From: Haematococcus lacustris
Lineage: Eukaryota > Chlorophyta > Chlorophyceae > Chlamydomonadales > Haematococcaceae
Direction: 5' to 3'
Assembly: GCA_030144725.1 (NCBI GenBank)
Contig: JASKMD010000021.1
Span: 585,540 to 649,539, forward strand
Length of the DNA: 64,000 nt
Of the stretch, positions 54,035-64,000 are shown one piece after another. Positions within the stretch are counted from its first letter, which is position 1. Each line of letters begins with the position of its first letter. The notes under the pieces are model-generated. The model did no database searches. It had not been told where the DNA came from and was given only the letters and a program-made list of their open reading frames with translations. A program made the translations under genes and the position numbers.

Positions 54035-57000
54035 GCATGTATGAGGATGCCGTGATCAAGGCGCTGGCTGTGGACCTGGCGCTGTCCAAGGAGGTGGCCA
54101 TGGCGCCACCAGGGGAGGAGGAGGAGGGGCTCAGGCGGAGGCTGTGGCTGGCCATCGCGCAGCATGTGGTGCAGCAGGTCAGGGGGAGGGGGTCAGGGGG
54201 AGGCGGGTCAGGGGGAGGCAGGAGGGGGGGGCAGGATGGGGGAAAGGCAGCATGGGTTTAAGTATTGGCATAAGCAGTGAGGGCGGATTGGTGGGAGCAG
54301 GCCGCGCCCCAGGCGGTAGCTCCTCCCTTAATGCACGCCTGTGAATACCGGAGTAGTCTTCTTCTTCTTCTTCTTAGTGAGGGCGGACAGAGGACGGGGA
54401 GGAGGCAGACTAACGCCCTCAGGGGGAGGCGGGTCAGGGGGAGGGGAGAAAGGCAGCATGGGTACAAACATTGGCATACACAAAGAGTTGCCTAATTCTG
54501 GCCACGTTTTTGCAGATATCGTCATAACTACTCCATCACTGCATCAAACCAAACGCTGCTCACAACATTGAGTGAGGCTCTAAACCTGCTGCTCATCATT
54601 AGGAAACTGAAGCTTGATCTCCATAAGCTTGCAACGTTACAGCCCAAAATCTGACATACCCCCCCAGAAATGGGATTTTGAAACTAAGTGTACCTATATC
54701 TGGCCACTGGAATTGCACCCAACTTCAACTGAAAGTACACTCTGCCACTTCAAGCATGGAATCACCGGGGGGTTGATCACCAAATGCAATGGAAACGGCA
54801 AATGAAAAATTTGTGGTGACCCACATGTTCAACCTTAACCATGCCCCCCCCCCCTACATGTGAGCACCTCTTCCACGCTTTGCCGCCCTCATGGAAACCT
54901 GCTCTTCTAGCTCCTGCCTGTTGTAGAACTGATCCACTGCTCGGAAATATAGTGCTGGTTGCTCCTCCGCTGAATAACTGCCTCCATCATGTCGTTGCTC
55001 ACAATTAGGCTCTTCCATGGTGCTAGGGTCACCTTGCCCTTGCCTGACTGAATGGAGGCTTTGCAGCTGCCAGCAGCTGATCCTTGCTGGGGGGATAAAG
55101 TCCCGTCTTGGCAAATGCACGCTTCGATGGTTCCTTGATGAACCCCACTGAGAAGTGGAGAGCTGAGTCGATTATGCTGATGCGTTGGGACAGTGTGGGC
55201 CGGAAACCGCCACTCCCGGGAAGTTTGGCTGCAGCTGCCACGAGCTTCCCAAGGTTGGCCTTCACACTGCTGAACAAGCAAGGGTCAAGGATTGAGCTCT
55301 GCAAGAAGAAAAATCAGATTCTGCTACATGAGAAGTGTTTAGCCCAATGCGGAAAGCGCTGCCGCATTGCAGCCGCATGTTTAACCGAGCGTGCTTGTTG
55401 TGCCATCTTTGTTACCTACCAAGGTATTAGGAAGCGTTAAGGAAGGTTCCTGAAACACTCCCTGTAGACGCGGCCGGGCCTTAACTCCGGATGCGGGTAA
55501 ATCCGGCGAACCCGGCAGTGTCGAGATCTCGCATCCCACCCCGCGCCAACGTGACGCGACCCGACAACCACCCTAGCAACTACCTAACGACGCGATGCGC
55601 TGGAAAAAAAACGGGGGCGTTCGGTGAAGATACAAGAGAACACGAGGCAACTCTCTGTGTAAGCAGTGAGGGCGGACAGAGGAAGGGGAGGAGGCAGAGG
55701 AGGAGGTGATGAGGAAGGAGGGGGCAGGATGAGGAAGGAAGCAGGGGATGAGGGGAGGCTATGAGGGGAGGTGGCTCAGTGAGGTGCGAAGTAGGGTGTG
55801 AAGGACACAAATCACGGCACCTCCACATCGGCAGTCGCTGGAGTCGCTGGAGGTGGTGCCTCGGGCGATGGCTGCACAGCACACACAGGTTAGGGCCAGG
55901 CCCTGCTGTGGCCTGCCTGCCTGGCCTCAGGCTATGTTGGCAGTGGATGATGGCTGCACAGGCTGCACAGCTTGCCTGGCCTGGCCTCAGGCCGTGCTGT
56001 GGCCTGCCTGCCTGCCTGCCTGAAGCGCTTAGACAGGCCGCATAGCTCACTGGGGCAAACATCGGCTGTGGTGTGCGAAAGAGAGAGAGAAAGAAAGAAA
56101 GAAAGAAGCACTCTCCGGAAGGACTATTCTGTTTGCTTATCAACTAATTGACCGCCCTTGCCTGGAGTGGGACCGTCCCTTACTTCATGTCGAGAGCATG
56201 GTGTGCCCCGTGTCTCTGCCCCGTGTGCCTGCCTGTGTGCCTGTCTGCCCCGTGTGTCTGCTCCCCGGCCGGCCGCTGCTGCCTGCCTGTATGGAAGCAC
56301 AGCAGAGGTGGAGCCTCAGCAGGGCTGCATGGCCTGCATACAGTGACAGTCACAGTGTCATAGCATAGCAGCGCAGTGGAGTGCTGTGTTGGAGTGCAGT
56401 GGAGTGCAGTGCAGTGCAGTGCAGTGGAGTGCAGTGCAGTGCAGTGGAGTGCAGTGGAGTGCTGTGGAGTATTGTGTTGGAGTGCTGTGTTGGAGTGCTA
56501 TGTTGGAGTGCAGTGGAGTGCCGTGACGTCATGCCGGGCTGTGGCCTGCCTTGATGTGAGGCTGTGGCGGGCTGTATGTGACGTGGGTGGGTCGGCAGGC
56601 TGTGACAGGCTGTGGTGGGCTGTCGCGGATGTGGATGATGGCTGCACAGGCTGCACAGGCTGCACAGCTTGCCATGCCTGGCCTTTGGCTGTGTTGGCAG
56701 TGGGTGCTCAGCATGCTCGAGATCTCTATGCCCACTGTGCATGCTATGAGCAGGGGGGCGCCAGCTCACATGGCCCCGCTGCCCAGGCTGCGGCCATCAA
56801 GCAGGCGGTCGAGTTCCTGAAGGAGGCAGGTGTGACCGATGGCGAGGTGTGACCAGGGTGTAGGGTGTGACCAGGGTGTGGGGTGCGATCAGGGTGTTTA
56901 ACATTATCATTACCATGAGCAGCAGCAGCAGCAGCAGCAACAGCAACAGCAGCAGCACAGCAGCTGAAAACACCAACCAGCCAGTGCCAGGTTGGACTTG

Positions 57001-58215
57001 ACAATGGTTCACATTCCAGTTTTTGCATCAAGGTTGAAACCAGGAGTGAGGGGCTGAGGGAGATGTGAGCAGCAGGTGGTGGCCAGGTGATGGGGGGAAG
57101 GCCAGGACAGCTTGCTTGCATCCCCCTCGTGTGCTTCTACCCTGCTGCTCCCGCCCGCTGTCGAGGATTCCCTGGCGCTGTGTCCTAGGTGGCTTGCTTA
57201 AGATCGAGGACGTGCTCCCCTTCTTCCCGGATTTCGTGACCATCGACAACTTCAAGGAAGCCATCTGCGACTCATTGGAACGATACAACCGACAGGTGTG
57301 TCGAGAGGCAAGAGTATGGAGACCGGGAAAGGAGCCGGGAAAGGGCCGGAAAGCCGGAGACCGGGAAACTAATGTGCAGCGTATGCCCGCCTCCTTGCTT
57401 CACCCTCTTGCGCGCATGCCTGTGCTGGCGGTCGCCCCGGGCCGACGCCGGCTTGTCACATTGCGTGTTGCCTTGGTGCGCGGCGCAGATCGAGGTGTTG
57501 AAATGTGAGATGGAGGAGTCCACTGAGATCGCGGATGCGGTGCGGGCCGACCTTGCAGTCCTCGCCACACGGACAGCCACCGTCAGCCTCGCGGCCCCGT
57601 GTGCTCGTTGCGGCCGGCCTCTAGCCAACACTCCGCCGGACTCTGCCATAGGCACGTTGCCAGCAGGTGCGAGGCTGTAGCCCTAGCTTGCGACAACGGG
57701 AGCACAGACTCCGAGACAGTGCGCAAGGGCCTTCACGAGGAAGTAGCACAAGGGCGTCAGGCAGCGCTCGTCCATCGAGTGCAAGCAGCGGCATGTTGTT
57801 TTATGTGCCGATACTATCACACTTGCAGGAGGTGCGATGCCGTCGTTCTTAGTGTTTCCCTCGGGCCTGGTCTACCACGGCAGCTGCTGCGCTGCGGAGG
57901 TTTGCGAGCTTGCTGCCCCCGTCATCAAGCAGCGTGTGGTTAGCGCCGCGGGCAAGCTAGGGCGGCGGCACAAGGGCGATGAGAGCGCGCAGGTGCGCCT
58001 GCCCGCGTCACGCACGAACCCACAGTGTCGTGCTTGGATCGCTGCCGTGCTGCTTTAACCCCTTTCAAGGAGTTGCTATGCAGGTGCTCCTCGGGCAGCT
58101 TTTGGACGACATCGGTGCGGAAGACCCGCGCAATGGGGAGCTGGTTGTGCGGCTGGTGGACGCACCGTATCTGTTGCCGGCCGACAATGCAGAAAGTGCC
58201 ACCTGGATCATTTGA
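54035..58215 (+). CDS. VPS18: VPS18, C-terminal part (HOPS/CORVET subunit, RING-like end)
   Basis: Core subunit of the HOPS and CORVET tethering complexes for vacuole and endosome fusion. Exons: 54035-54177 (GMYEDAVIKALAVDLALSKE through RRRLWLAIAQHVVQQ), 56787-56829 (AAAIKQAVEFLKEAG), 57189-57295 (GLLKIEDVLPFFPDFVTIDN then FKEAICDSLERYNRQ), 57489-57666 (EMEESTEIADAVRADLAVLA and CARCGRPLA), 57829-57992 (VFPSGLVYHGSCCAAEV) and 58084-58215 (stop TGA). Phases agree throughout. The LLKIEDVLPFFPDF and EAICDSL blocks are diagnostic of VPS18. The C-terminal RING-like zinc site is represented by CARC...HGSCC. The N-terminal beta-propeller and most of the clathrin-repeat region lie in the gap or are missing. 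The 2.6-kb intron 54178-56786 holds a LINE tail and a transposase-like relic. Confidence 0.9.
54288..54375 (+). mobile_element. 88-bp LINE 3'-tail insertion with 12-bp target-site duplication
   Basis: Matches the 3' UTR of the LINE at 43.75-44.8 kb (GGAGCAGGCCGCGCCCCAGG, CTCCTCCCTTAATGCACGCC, GTGAATACCGG) and ends in CTT repeats. It is flanked by a perfect AGTGAGGGCGGA at 54276-54287 and 54376-54387. Severe 5' truncation with a 3' microsatellite tail is typical of target-primed reverse transcription. Confidence 0.85.
54854..55304 (-). pseudogene. possible transposase relic in VPS18 intron
   Basis: Minus-strand frame 55304-55029 reads LPGSGGFRPTLSQRISIIDS, then FIKEPSKRAFAKTGLYPPSK. The AFxKTGLxPP pattern resembles the C-terminal region of pogo/jerky-type DDE transposases. 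A shifted frame continues with YFRAVDQFYNRQELEEQVSM. No catalytic residues can be assigned, so the call is weak. Confidence 0.35.
56370..56525 (+). repeat. GCAGTGGAGT tandem repeats
   Basis: 5- and 10-base units of GCAGT and GGAGT in the VPS18 intron. Confidence 0.85.
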
Positions 58216-58855
58216 CGCTGACCATGTAAACCATCGTTGTAACTGCCAGCTTGTTTTGGTTCCTTGAGAGGATCAGCATGACCTTGGCGAGGCACTAGGC
58301 TGTACACTCCTCCACGCCAAGTAGAGGTTAATTGCCCTCTCTACCCTAGCCCTAGAGCTATGTCGAATCCTAGGGGTGACTGTTTGCCTGTGTTCAGCAG
58401 ATTGTAAGCCTACTACCTTTGATACGGTGACCAGTGGTCTAGGGGGGACGTGCCATCGGTGTGGGGTTAGCAATCATCAAGGGTGCGACCGAGGATGCTT
58501 CAACTTGATGGAGTAGCTGAGCGAGCTTACCCACAGTCGAAAAAGTTGTTCCATGTTGAATGAGTTTCGTTTGCCTGTAATGTAATGGGTACTTAACATA
58601 ATAGACATTATGAATCATGGTGTTAAACTTGTGACATAGGTGAATAACTAATCCCTTTACATTACGGGAGAAGTAAGAATTTTTATTTTCCCGTAAATAT
58701 CAGCCATTGTCCAACCAATCCTTACTTGTGTCCGCCCTAGCAGCACTATCTGTAACAATCCGCCCTATCTAGCACAAGCCCCCTAACTAGCGCAAGCCCC
58801 CTAACTAGCCCAAGCCCCCTATCTAGCACAAGCCCCCTATCTGAAACAATCCGCC
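58216..58855. other. intergenic, AT-richer, with short repeats
   Basis: No gene found. 58745-58855 has tandem CTAGC(A)CAAGCCCCCTA-like units. A short palindrome TTACGGGA...TTTTCCCGTAA spans 58664-58697. Confidence 0.5.
58225..58229 (+). terminator. TGTAA polyadenylation signal candidate (VPS18)
   Basis: TGTAA nine bases after the stop, with a second at 58238-58242. Confidence 0.45.
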
Positions 58856-59044
58856 CTATCCTATCAATGCAGCCAGTAACTTCATCTTTGCGGCCTTGCT
58901 GGCTGCCTCACTAGCCCTGAACTCTTCAAAGCCTTGGGCTATCCCTGGATCAATGGCTCCAGCCGCATGTGCAGCTGGATGCCAAGCGGACTGCCAAGTG
59001 CTGGGTGCGGGACCCCATGATGCCGTATGTCCCGGGTACCAAAC

Positions 59045-59880
59045 GCCTGGCCAGCTGCCAGGTCCTGGGGTGGGAGGGGGGCCTCCGTACGCAGCCGGTG
59101 CCGCTGCCGCATGCCCGCTCACAGGCCAGCTGCCAGGTCCTGGGGTGGGAGGGGGGCCTCCGTACGCAGCCGGTGCCGCTGCCGCATGCCCGCTCACAGG
59201 CCAGCTGCCAGGTCCTGGGGTGGGAGGGGGGCCTCCGTACGCAGCCGGTGCCGCTGCCGCATGCCCGCTCATAGGCCAGCTGCCAGGTCCTGGGGTGGGA
59301 GGTGGGCCTCCGTACGCAGCCGGTGCCGCTGCCGCATGCCCGCTCATAGGCCAGCTGCCAGGTCCTGGGGTGGGAGGTGGGCCTCCGTACGCAGCCGGTG
59401 CCGCTGCCGCATGCCCGCTCATAGGCCAGCTGCCAGGTCCTGGGGTGGGAGGTGGGCCTCCGTACGCAGCCGGTGCCGCAGCCGCATGCCCGCTCACAGG
59501 CCAGCTGCCAGGTCCTGGGGTGGGAGGTGGGCCTCCGTACGCAGCCGGTGCCGCAGCCGCATGCCCGCTCATAGGCCAGCTGCCAGGTCCTGGGGTGGGA
59601 GGTGGGCCTCCGTACGCAGCCGGTGCCGCTGCCGCATGCCCGCTCATAGGCCAGCTGCCAGGTCCTGGGGTGGGAAGGGGGCCTCCGTACGCAGCCGGTG
59701 CCGCTGCCGCATGCCCGCTCATAGGCCAGCTGCCAGGTCCTGGGGTGGGAGGTGGGCCTCCGTACGCAGCCGGTGCCGCTGCCGCATGCCCGCTCATAGG
59801 CCAGCTGCCAGGTCCTGGGGTGGGAGGTGGGCCTCCGTACGCAGCCGGTGCCGCTGCCGCATGCCCGCTCATCGGCCCGC
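59045..59880. repeat. 75-bp tandem repeat array (11 units)
   Basis: The unit starts GGCCAGCTGCCAGGTCCTGG and ends CCGCATGCCCGCTCATA. Units differ at a few fixed positions (AGG/AGT, CTG/CAG, ACA/ATA). The period is a multiple of three, so long frames stay open on both strands: minus 60109-58856, 25-residue unit SGHAAAAPAAYGGPPPTPGP+GSWPM, and plus 58896-60290. The minus frame ends in a non-repetitive Ala-rich helix (EEFRASEAASKAAKMKLLAA) and is the better candidate if either is real. No splice or homology support. Confidence 0.9.
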
Positions 59881-59892
59881 GCTGTTCACGTT

Positions 59893-59990
59893 CAAATAAC
59901 GACCTCGGCCTCGTCTCAAGCTGCGTAAACGACTCGGCTACGCCTCGTCGTTTACTGCAACTTTCGACGAGGTCTCGGTCGTTATTTTCC
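59893..59990. repeat. long hairpin (about 40-bp arms)
   Basis: AAATAACGACCTCGGCCTCG...GCGTAAACGAC pairs with GTCGTTTACTGC...CGAGGTCTCGGTCGTTATTTT. It lies just beside the 75-bp array. Confidence 0.8.
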
Positions 59991-60121
59991 CGTAACAGCT
60001 TGGCCTCTGACATTATACTATACATCATGGATCTCGTTGCAGCCAGTACGTCGCTTGTAAAGGTGTTGCCCAGCTGGTTGCGATTGCAGAAGAGGAGCTG
60101 GACCTTCACGGAGGGTAGAGA

Positions 60122-63100
60122 TTACAAGTCCAGAAACGCCTTCTCCAAGAAGTCCACCTCCTTGACGTACAGCTCCTTGTCATCCTTCGACAGCAGGCAA
60201 CAGCCACGAGATGGGCATTGGGCATGTTTGTACGGTAAAGGGAGGTGGGCATGTGGCGCAGCATGGGAGCATGCATCACATAAACATTGAACAACAGAGG
60301 TGTGAGCGGTTCACTTGGTTAGACGTTGACATCCAACCCTATGCGAGGAGTGACCAAGGGTCAGATGACCTGTTGTATATAGGTGGAGATAGGTAAGAGT
60401 AGCATGCATGCGTTTTTGTAAACCGAGTAAGATTGCATTGCAATGATGGTGACAACAGCCTCTGGTGCCACAGCCACTCCTGGACTGCATACTGAAGCTG
60501 GTGCTGCAGCCTCTGAAGCTTTCTATATATACGAACAAATAAGAACATAACCCCTAGTGCATGTCACTCTGCCAATGTCATTCTGCCATTGTGTTGTAGT
60601 TGTTGCCCACTGGGCTGGTGAGGCCCATGTGTTGTCCAGCATTAGTATATACACGCAAAGTGCAGTTTCACGCACCTTGTCTGAACTCTTAGCTATGCTG
60701 AAAGCACGACGCGGGAGGTGGTATTAATGTGACGGAGTGCCATGTGAGCAGCCTGGCGCACCTTTGAGATGAAGGAGCCCAGGAAGCCATTGCGGGCCAG
60801 CTGGGCCACAGCGCTGATGCCTAGGTCCAGCTCCTCAGCCAGCCATGAATAGTTCTGGTTCATGTACCTGCAGGCCAGCCAGGACTCATACGCCATGGAG
60901 GTGCAGCCACCAGGTATTGGCACATGTTGGCCCCTAAGAGACACCGCTCAGGGCTCAGGAACGTGCCAACAGGCAAGGTTACTGAGGGATTAACATGGAC
61001 ACCCTGAAAGGAGCAGTACCCTAGCAAACAGGTGAAACACACAGTACAGCTGATTCAGGGCGTGCCAACAGGCAGGAACCCTCTGGCCTGACATCACCCC
61101 TGTTGCCCCTTTCGCTCCCTTACCCCATCCCCTCTCCTAACCCCCGCAACGTTAAAGAAACAGGAACAGAAAAACAGTCTCCCCCTGACCTCGCCACCTG
61201 TTTTGCCTGCCACCACCCTCCTGCTCCTCTTGCAACTCGCATTCCACCACATCCTCCCTCTCCTCTTGAGCCTCCCACCCAACCTCCCAAGCTGGGCATC
61301 AGGTCGGGCACCAGGGCACTGACACTGGCACAGCTGTGAGGGTCAGCCACCCTCATCAACAAGGTGGGGTTGACTGACTGTGCTGGCCACTGCTCTCCCC
61401 TGACTGCAGCCATGACGTGCCCTGAGGCATCGTGTTGCAGCAGCAATAGCGACAGAACATTGCCATGCAGCGACGATGCCAGGAAGCGTGCGCTGTTCAG
61501 GCGGCAGGGTGCCAAGTGCAGGGTGGAGGGAGCAAGGTACCAGGTGCAGCCATCAACTCACCCTCCAAAGTATGCTGGGTCGTCCGAGTTGATGGTGATG
61601 CACAGGGCGTGCGGCCCCAGCACCAGCTCTTGCAGCCGCTGGACCAGTTGGCCGTCGTAAACCTTGAGCTTGAGGTTGGACAGCGGGCACACGGTGAGGG
61701 GCAGCTGCGGCAGCAGGGCGGGCGGTGTGTCGAAGCTCAGGTGGGAGGGAGGGAGGGAGGGAGGGAGGGAGGGAGGGAGGGAGGGAGGGAGGGAGGGAGG
61801 GAGGGAGGGAGGGAGGGAGGGAGGGAGGGAGGGAGGGAGGGAGGGAGGGAGGGAGGGAGGGAGGGAGGGAGGGAGGGAGGGAGGGAGGGAGGGAGGGAGG
61901 GAGGGAGGGAGGGAGGGAGGGAGGGAGGGAGGGAGGGAGGGAGGGAGGGAGGGAGGGAGGGAGGGAGGGAGGGAGGGAGGGAGGGAGGAAGGGAGGGAGG
62001 GAGGGAGGGAGGGAGGGAGGAGGGTGTTGATGTTACTGAAGGTGAGAGCTAGTGGTGAGTGGTGGCTCAAGTCACACCGAGTGCGGTGCTCTGATACTTT
62101 GAGAGGGTGTGGAATCAAGCACACACGTTGTAACGCACACATTAGATCATGGGGTCATGGGTCGTCTGTTTGCCCTGGGCATGGAGCCAGGGTCTGAGCA
62201 CTACAGGGGGTGGGCCTGGGTATCGGACCAAGCATCAGAGCAAGCACGTCAAAGCCAGCTGGGCACCTGGGTGGAGGCCAGGTGGGCCATGAGCTCGGGG
62301 TCGTCCAAGGAGTGCACGCCATGGTCTACTCGCGATGCCTTCAACACCTTGATGGTGTCCCTGCAGCATCACCACCACCACCACCACCACCAGCGGTAGC
62401 AGCAGCATGGGGGCAGCAGCAGCACCACTACCTCTACCAGCAGCAACAGAAGCAACGGCAGCAGCATGGGGGCAGCAGCAGCAGCACCACCACCACCAGT
62501 CATGGTTGCAACAGTAGCTGTGAGCAACAGTACCCATTGCCAACCTGTATCGAGCCCTTGCCAGCCTCCCCTCCCGAACTACCCCACTGCCCACCTGTGC
62601 CTGGACTGTCCAGTGCGCTACCACCCTGCCACAGCAACATCAGCCCCCTTGCTGCCAGCCTCTTTCCCTTTCTTCCCTTCCCAGGTCTGCCTCACTCTTA
62701 CCACACATACTGGGCAGGGCCCTCCTCCCCCGCATGGGCCACCACGGGAAGTCCAAGCTGCAAGGCAGATCACAACATGGCCAGATTAGGCTATGCAGGT
62801 GTGTGACATGGCCAGGTTAGGCTCTGCAGGTGTGTGACAAGGTGTATCGCTGGGCAAGCCAGGTAGGGTAAAAGCTGGTGCTGCTGGTGCAACCTCCAGT
62901 TGGAGTTTCTGCTGGTGTGGCTGGTTCTGCTGGCTCTTGCTGAGACGGATGGTGATCAAGGCTATCAAAGTATTGCAAGGCATTGCCACAACATCACATT
63001 CACAGGCTAAGTCAAGACGCTGGTGATGTCGGTGATGACCATGTCAGCGGTAGATTTAATGGAATCAGGGCATGGCAAGGGTGGCTGGTCATCACGCGCA

Positions 63101-63916
63101 GCCAGCGCCTTACCTCCCTCACGCGGGCCATGACCTTTTCAAACTTCAGGGGTGGGTTGCCCAGCTCACTGCTGTCCAGCCCCACCCCGATGATGTGTGA
63201 GAGGTAGGGCTGGGCCTGCACCATAGAGCACACAGAGCCAAGGCTACACTGGGCAGAAGATTAGCGGCGGAGGAGAGATGGCTGGGTTCAAAACCACCCA
63301 TAGGGCCGAGTAGCTGAGCAGGCTGCCAGGCTTGCAAGCATCAAGCTGGTAGCAGGGCACAGCGTATACAGAGCCAAGGTCCGTGGTGTCCAGGTCCAGG
63401 TTCTTGTTCCCTGGGCTCCTAGCTGCATGGTGAAGTACGAGTGTGAAGTCCCAGTGCCGCAACAACTACTAAAACTTACTAAAATGGGGTAAAACAGTGT
63501 AAACCCACCACCACCTCCATCTGAAGCAGACCTGACCTTGGCGCACAGTGCAGCATGCAGGAGACAGTGCATGCTTGTGTGCACAAGGCCGGTGCGCTTG
63601 GCGTTGCCGGTCAATAGGTTAGCAAACCAGCATGTGTGCTCTTAGGGGCGCCCTGTCCCTGTCCAGCATTCACCGTGGGACAGATGACCCCCATGGCCAA
63701 AATGCATGTTGCCACATGCTGCCACAACTGATACAGGAGAAGCAAAGGGGGTTCCAGGTCGACACCCACACCTACATCCACCCACCCACCCACCCCCACA
63801 TCCACCCACACCCCTGCACACACCAGGTCCAGGGTTCGCTCGGCATCTTCTTGGCTGAGGTGGCGCAGGAAGCACATGATGAGGCGGGAGTTGATCCCAA
63901 GCGCCCTCCGTGCATC
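60122..63916 (-). CDS. adenosine/adenine deaminase family (5' end outside window)
   Basis: Zinc-dependent deamination of adenosine or adenine in purine salvage. Minus-strand exons: 63916-63824 (DARRALGINSRLIMCFLRHL), 63215-63114 (IIGVGLDSSELGNPPLKFEK), 62757-62702 (GLPVVAHAGEEGPAQYVW), 62360-62267 (LKASRVDHGVHSLDDPELMA), 61704-61562 (LPLTVCPLSNLKLKV and NSDDPAYFGG), 60867-60762 (YMNQNYSWLAEELDLGISAV) and 60184-60122 (DDKELYVKEVDFLEKAFLDL stop). All phases agree. Catalytic and zinc residues are visible: HAGEE, the His in RVDHGV, and the Asp pair in NSDDPAYF. The RLIMCFLRHL and IGVGLDSSE blocks favour the adenine-deaminase (Aah1-like) branch over classical ADA. The N-terminal HxH metal site lies beyond base 64000. 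Confidence 0.9.
61741..62019 (+). repeat. (GGGA)n microsatellite in deaminase intron, about 280 bp
   Basis: Almost pure GAGG tetranucleotide. In the gene's sense it is TCCC, lying just upstream of the acceptor at 61705. Frames through it are artefacts. Confidence 0.95.
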
Positions 63917-64000
63917 CTGCAGATGATGGCAACAATGACAGCAATGATGATGATGTGATGATGAAGATGATGATGGCGATGTCGCTGCTGCTGATGAGTA

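Noticed and set aside
58896..60290. 464-codon plus-strand frame over the 75-bp array
   Set aside because: Open because the period is divisible by three; it overlaps the minus-strand deaminase 3' exon and lacks any unique domain.
60693..60944. Deaminase ending at the TAG at 60693 by reading through 60762
   Set aside because: A GTGCGC donor after ISK and a downstream exon (DDKELYVKEVDFLEKAFLDL stop) fit the family's C-terminus better.
61465..62142. Frames of 100-195 codons (Gly-Arg-Glu or Pro-Ser-Leu) over the GGGA tract
   Set aside because: Pure tetranucleotide repeat inside a deaminase intron; the real exon at 61704-61562 is only at one edge.

Overview
The window looks nuclear and comes from a green alga of the Chlamydomonadales. 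It is GC-rich, and its genes are cut into many short exons with clean GT-AG borders. Introns are packed with micro- and minisatellites, and TGTAA polyadenylation motifs follow several stop codons. Several proteins are plant- or alga-like: a Tat-type thylakoid-lumen PsbP-domain protein, a plastid MinE, a plant-type cyclic phosphodiesterase and VPS18. The repeated Fanzor C-termini, and a cluster of organelle-style palindromes at 40.56-40.73 kb, make me think of the Haematococcus lineage. That is inference, not proof. Nothing looks bacterial: there are no operons, no CRISPR array and no rRNA or tRNA gene. Bases 52945-53444 are an assembly gap.

Layout. 0-4.5 kb (+): 3' half of an AMP-binding acyl-CoA synthetase. 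5.0-7.4 kb (+): secreted protein with two FAS1 domains. 8.0-15.2 kb (+): chloroplast-division MinE with a long low-complexity N-terminus and an acidic tail; its introns hold a TA-flanked MITE and minisatellites. 15.5-18.9 kb (+): PsbP-domain lumen protein with a second TA-flanked MITE in an intron. 19.3-31.7 kb: mobile-element-rich block holding a degenerate Fanzor (eukaryotic TnpB-like RNA-guided nuclease), its 192-bp deletion derivative, a Harbinger-like remnant, and a composite repeat family with a flipped interior. Minus-strand exons of one unidentified gene lie among these elements at 22.7-25.4 kb. 32.0-34.6 kb (+): NIPA-like membrane protein, convergent with a cyclic phosphodiesterase at 34.9-37.0 kb (-). 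37-48 kb: mostly non-genic, with an orphan exon, a truncated Fanzor copy, an R2-like LINE 3' end, TTAGGG repeats and a CTG/CCG triplet block. 48.6-51.1 kb (-): Q/G-rich leucine-zipper-like protein. 54.0-58.2 kb (+): VPS18 C-terminus. 58.9-60.0 kb: 75-bp repeat array. 60.1-63.9 kb (-): adenosine/adenine deaminase, running off the right edge.

Exon coordinates were derived by hand. For the genes given with full exon lists, the reading phase closes across every junction, except where stated. The most interesting material is the Fanzor family. Fragments of four or five copies share a conserved non-coding 3' tail ending in a hairpin, a candidate guide-RNA region. One copy is an internally deleted, direct-repeat-flanked mini-element. 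Also notable are the organelle-like palindromes and a tiny LINE insertion with a perfect 12-bp target duplication and a recognisable paralogous empty site 1.4 kb away.
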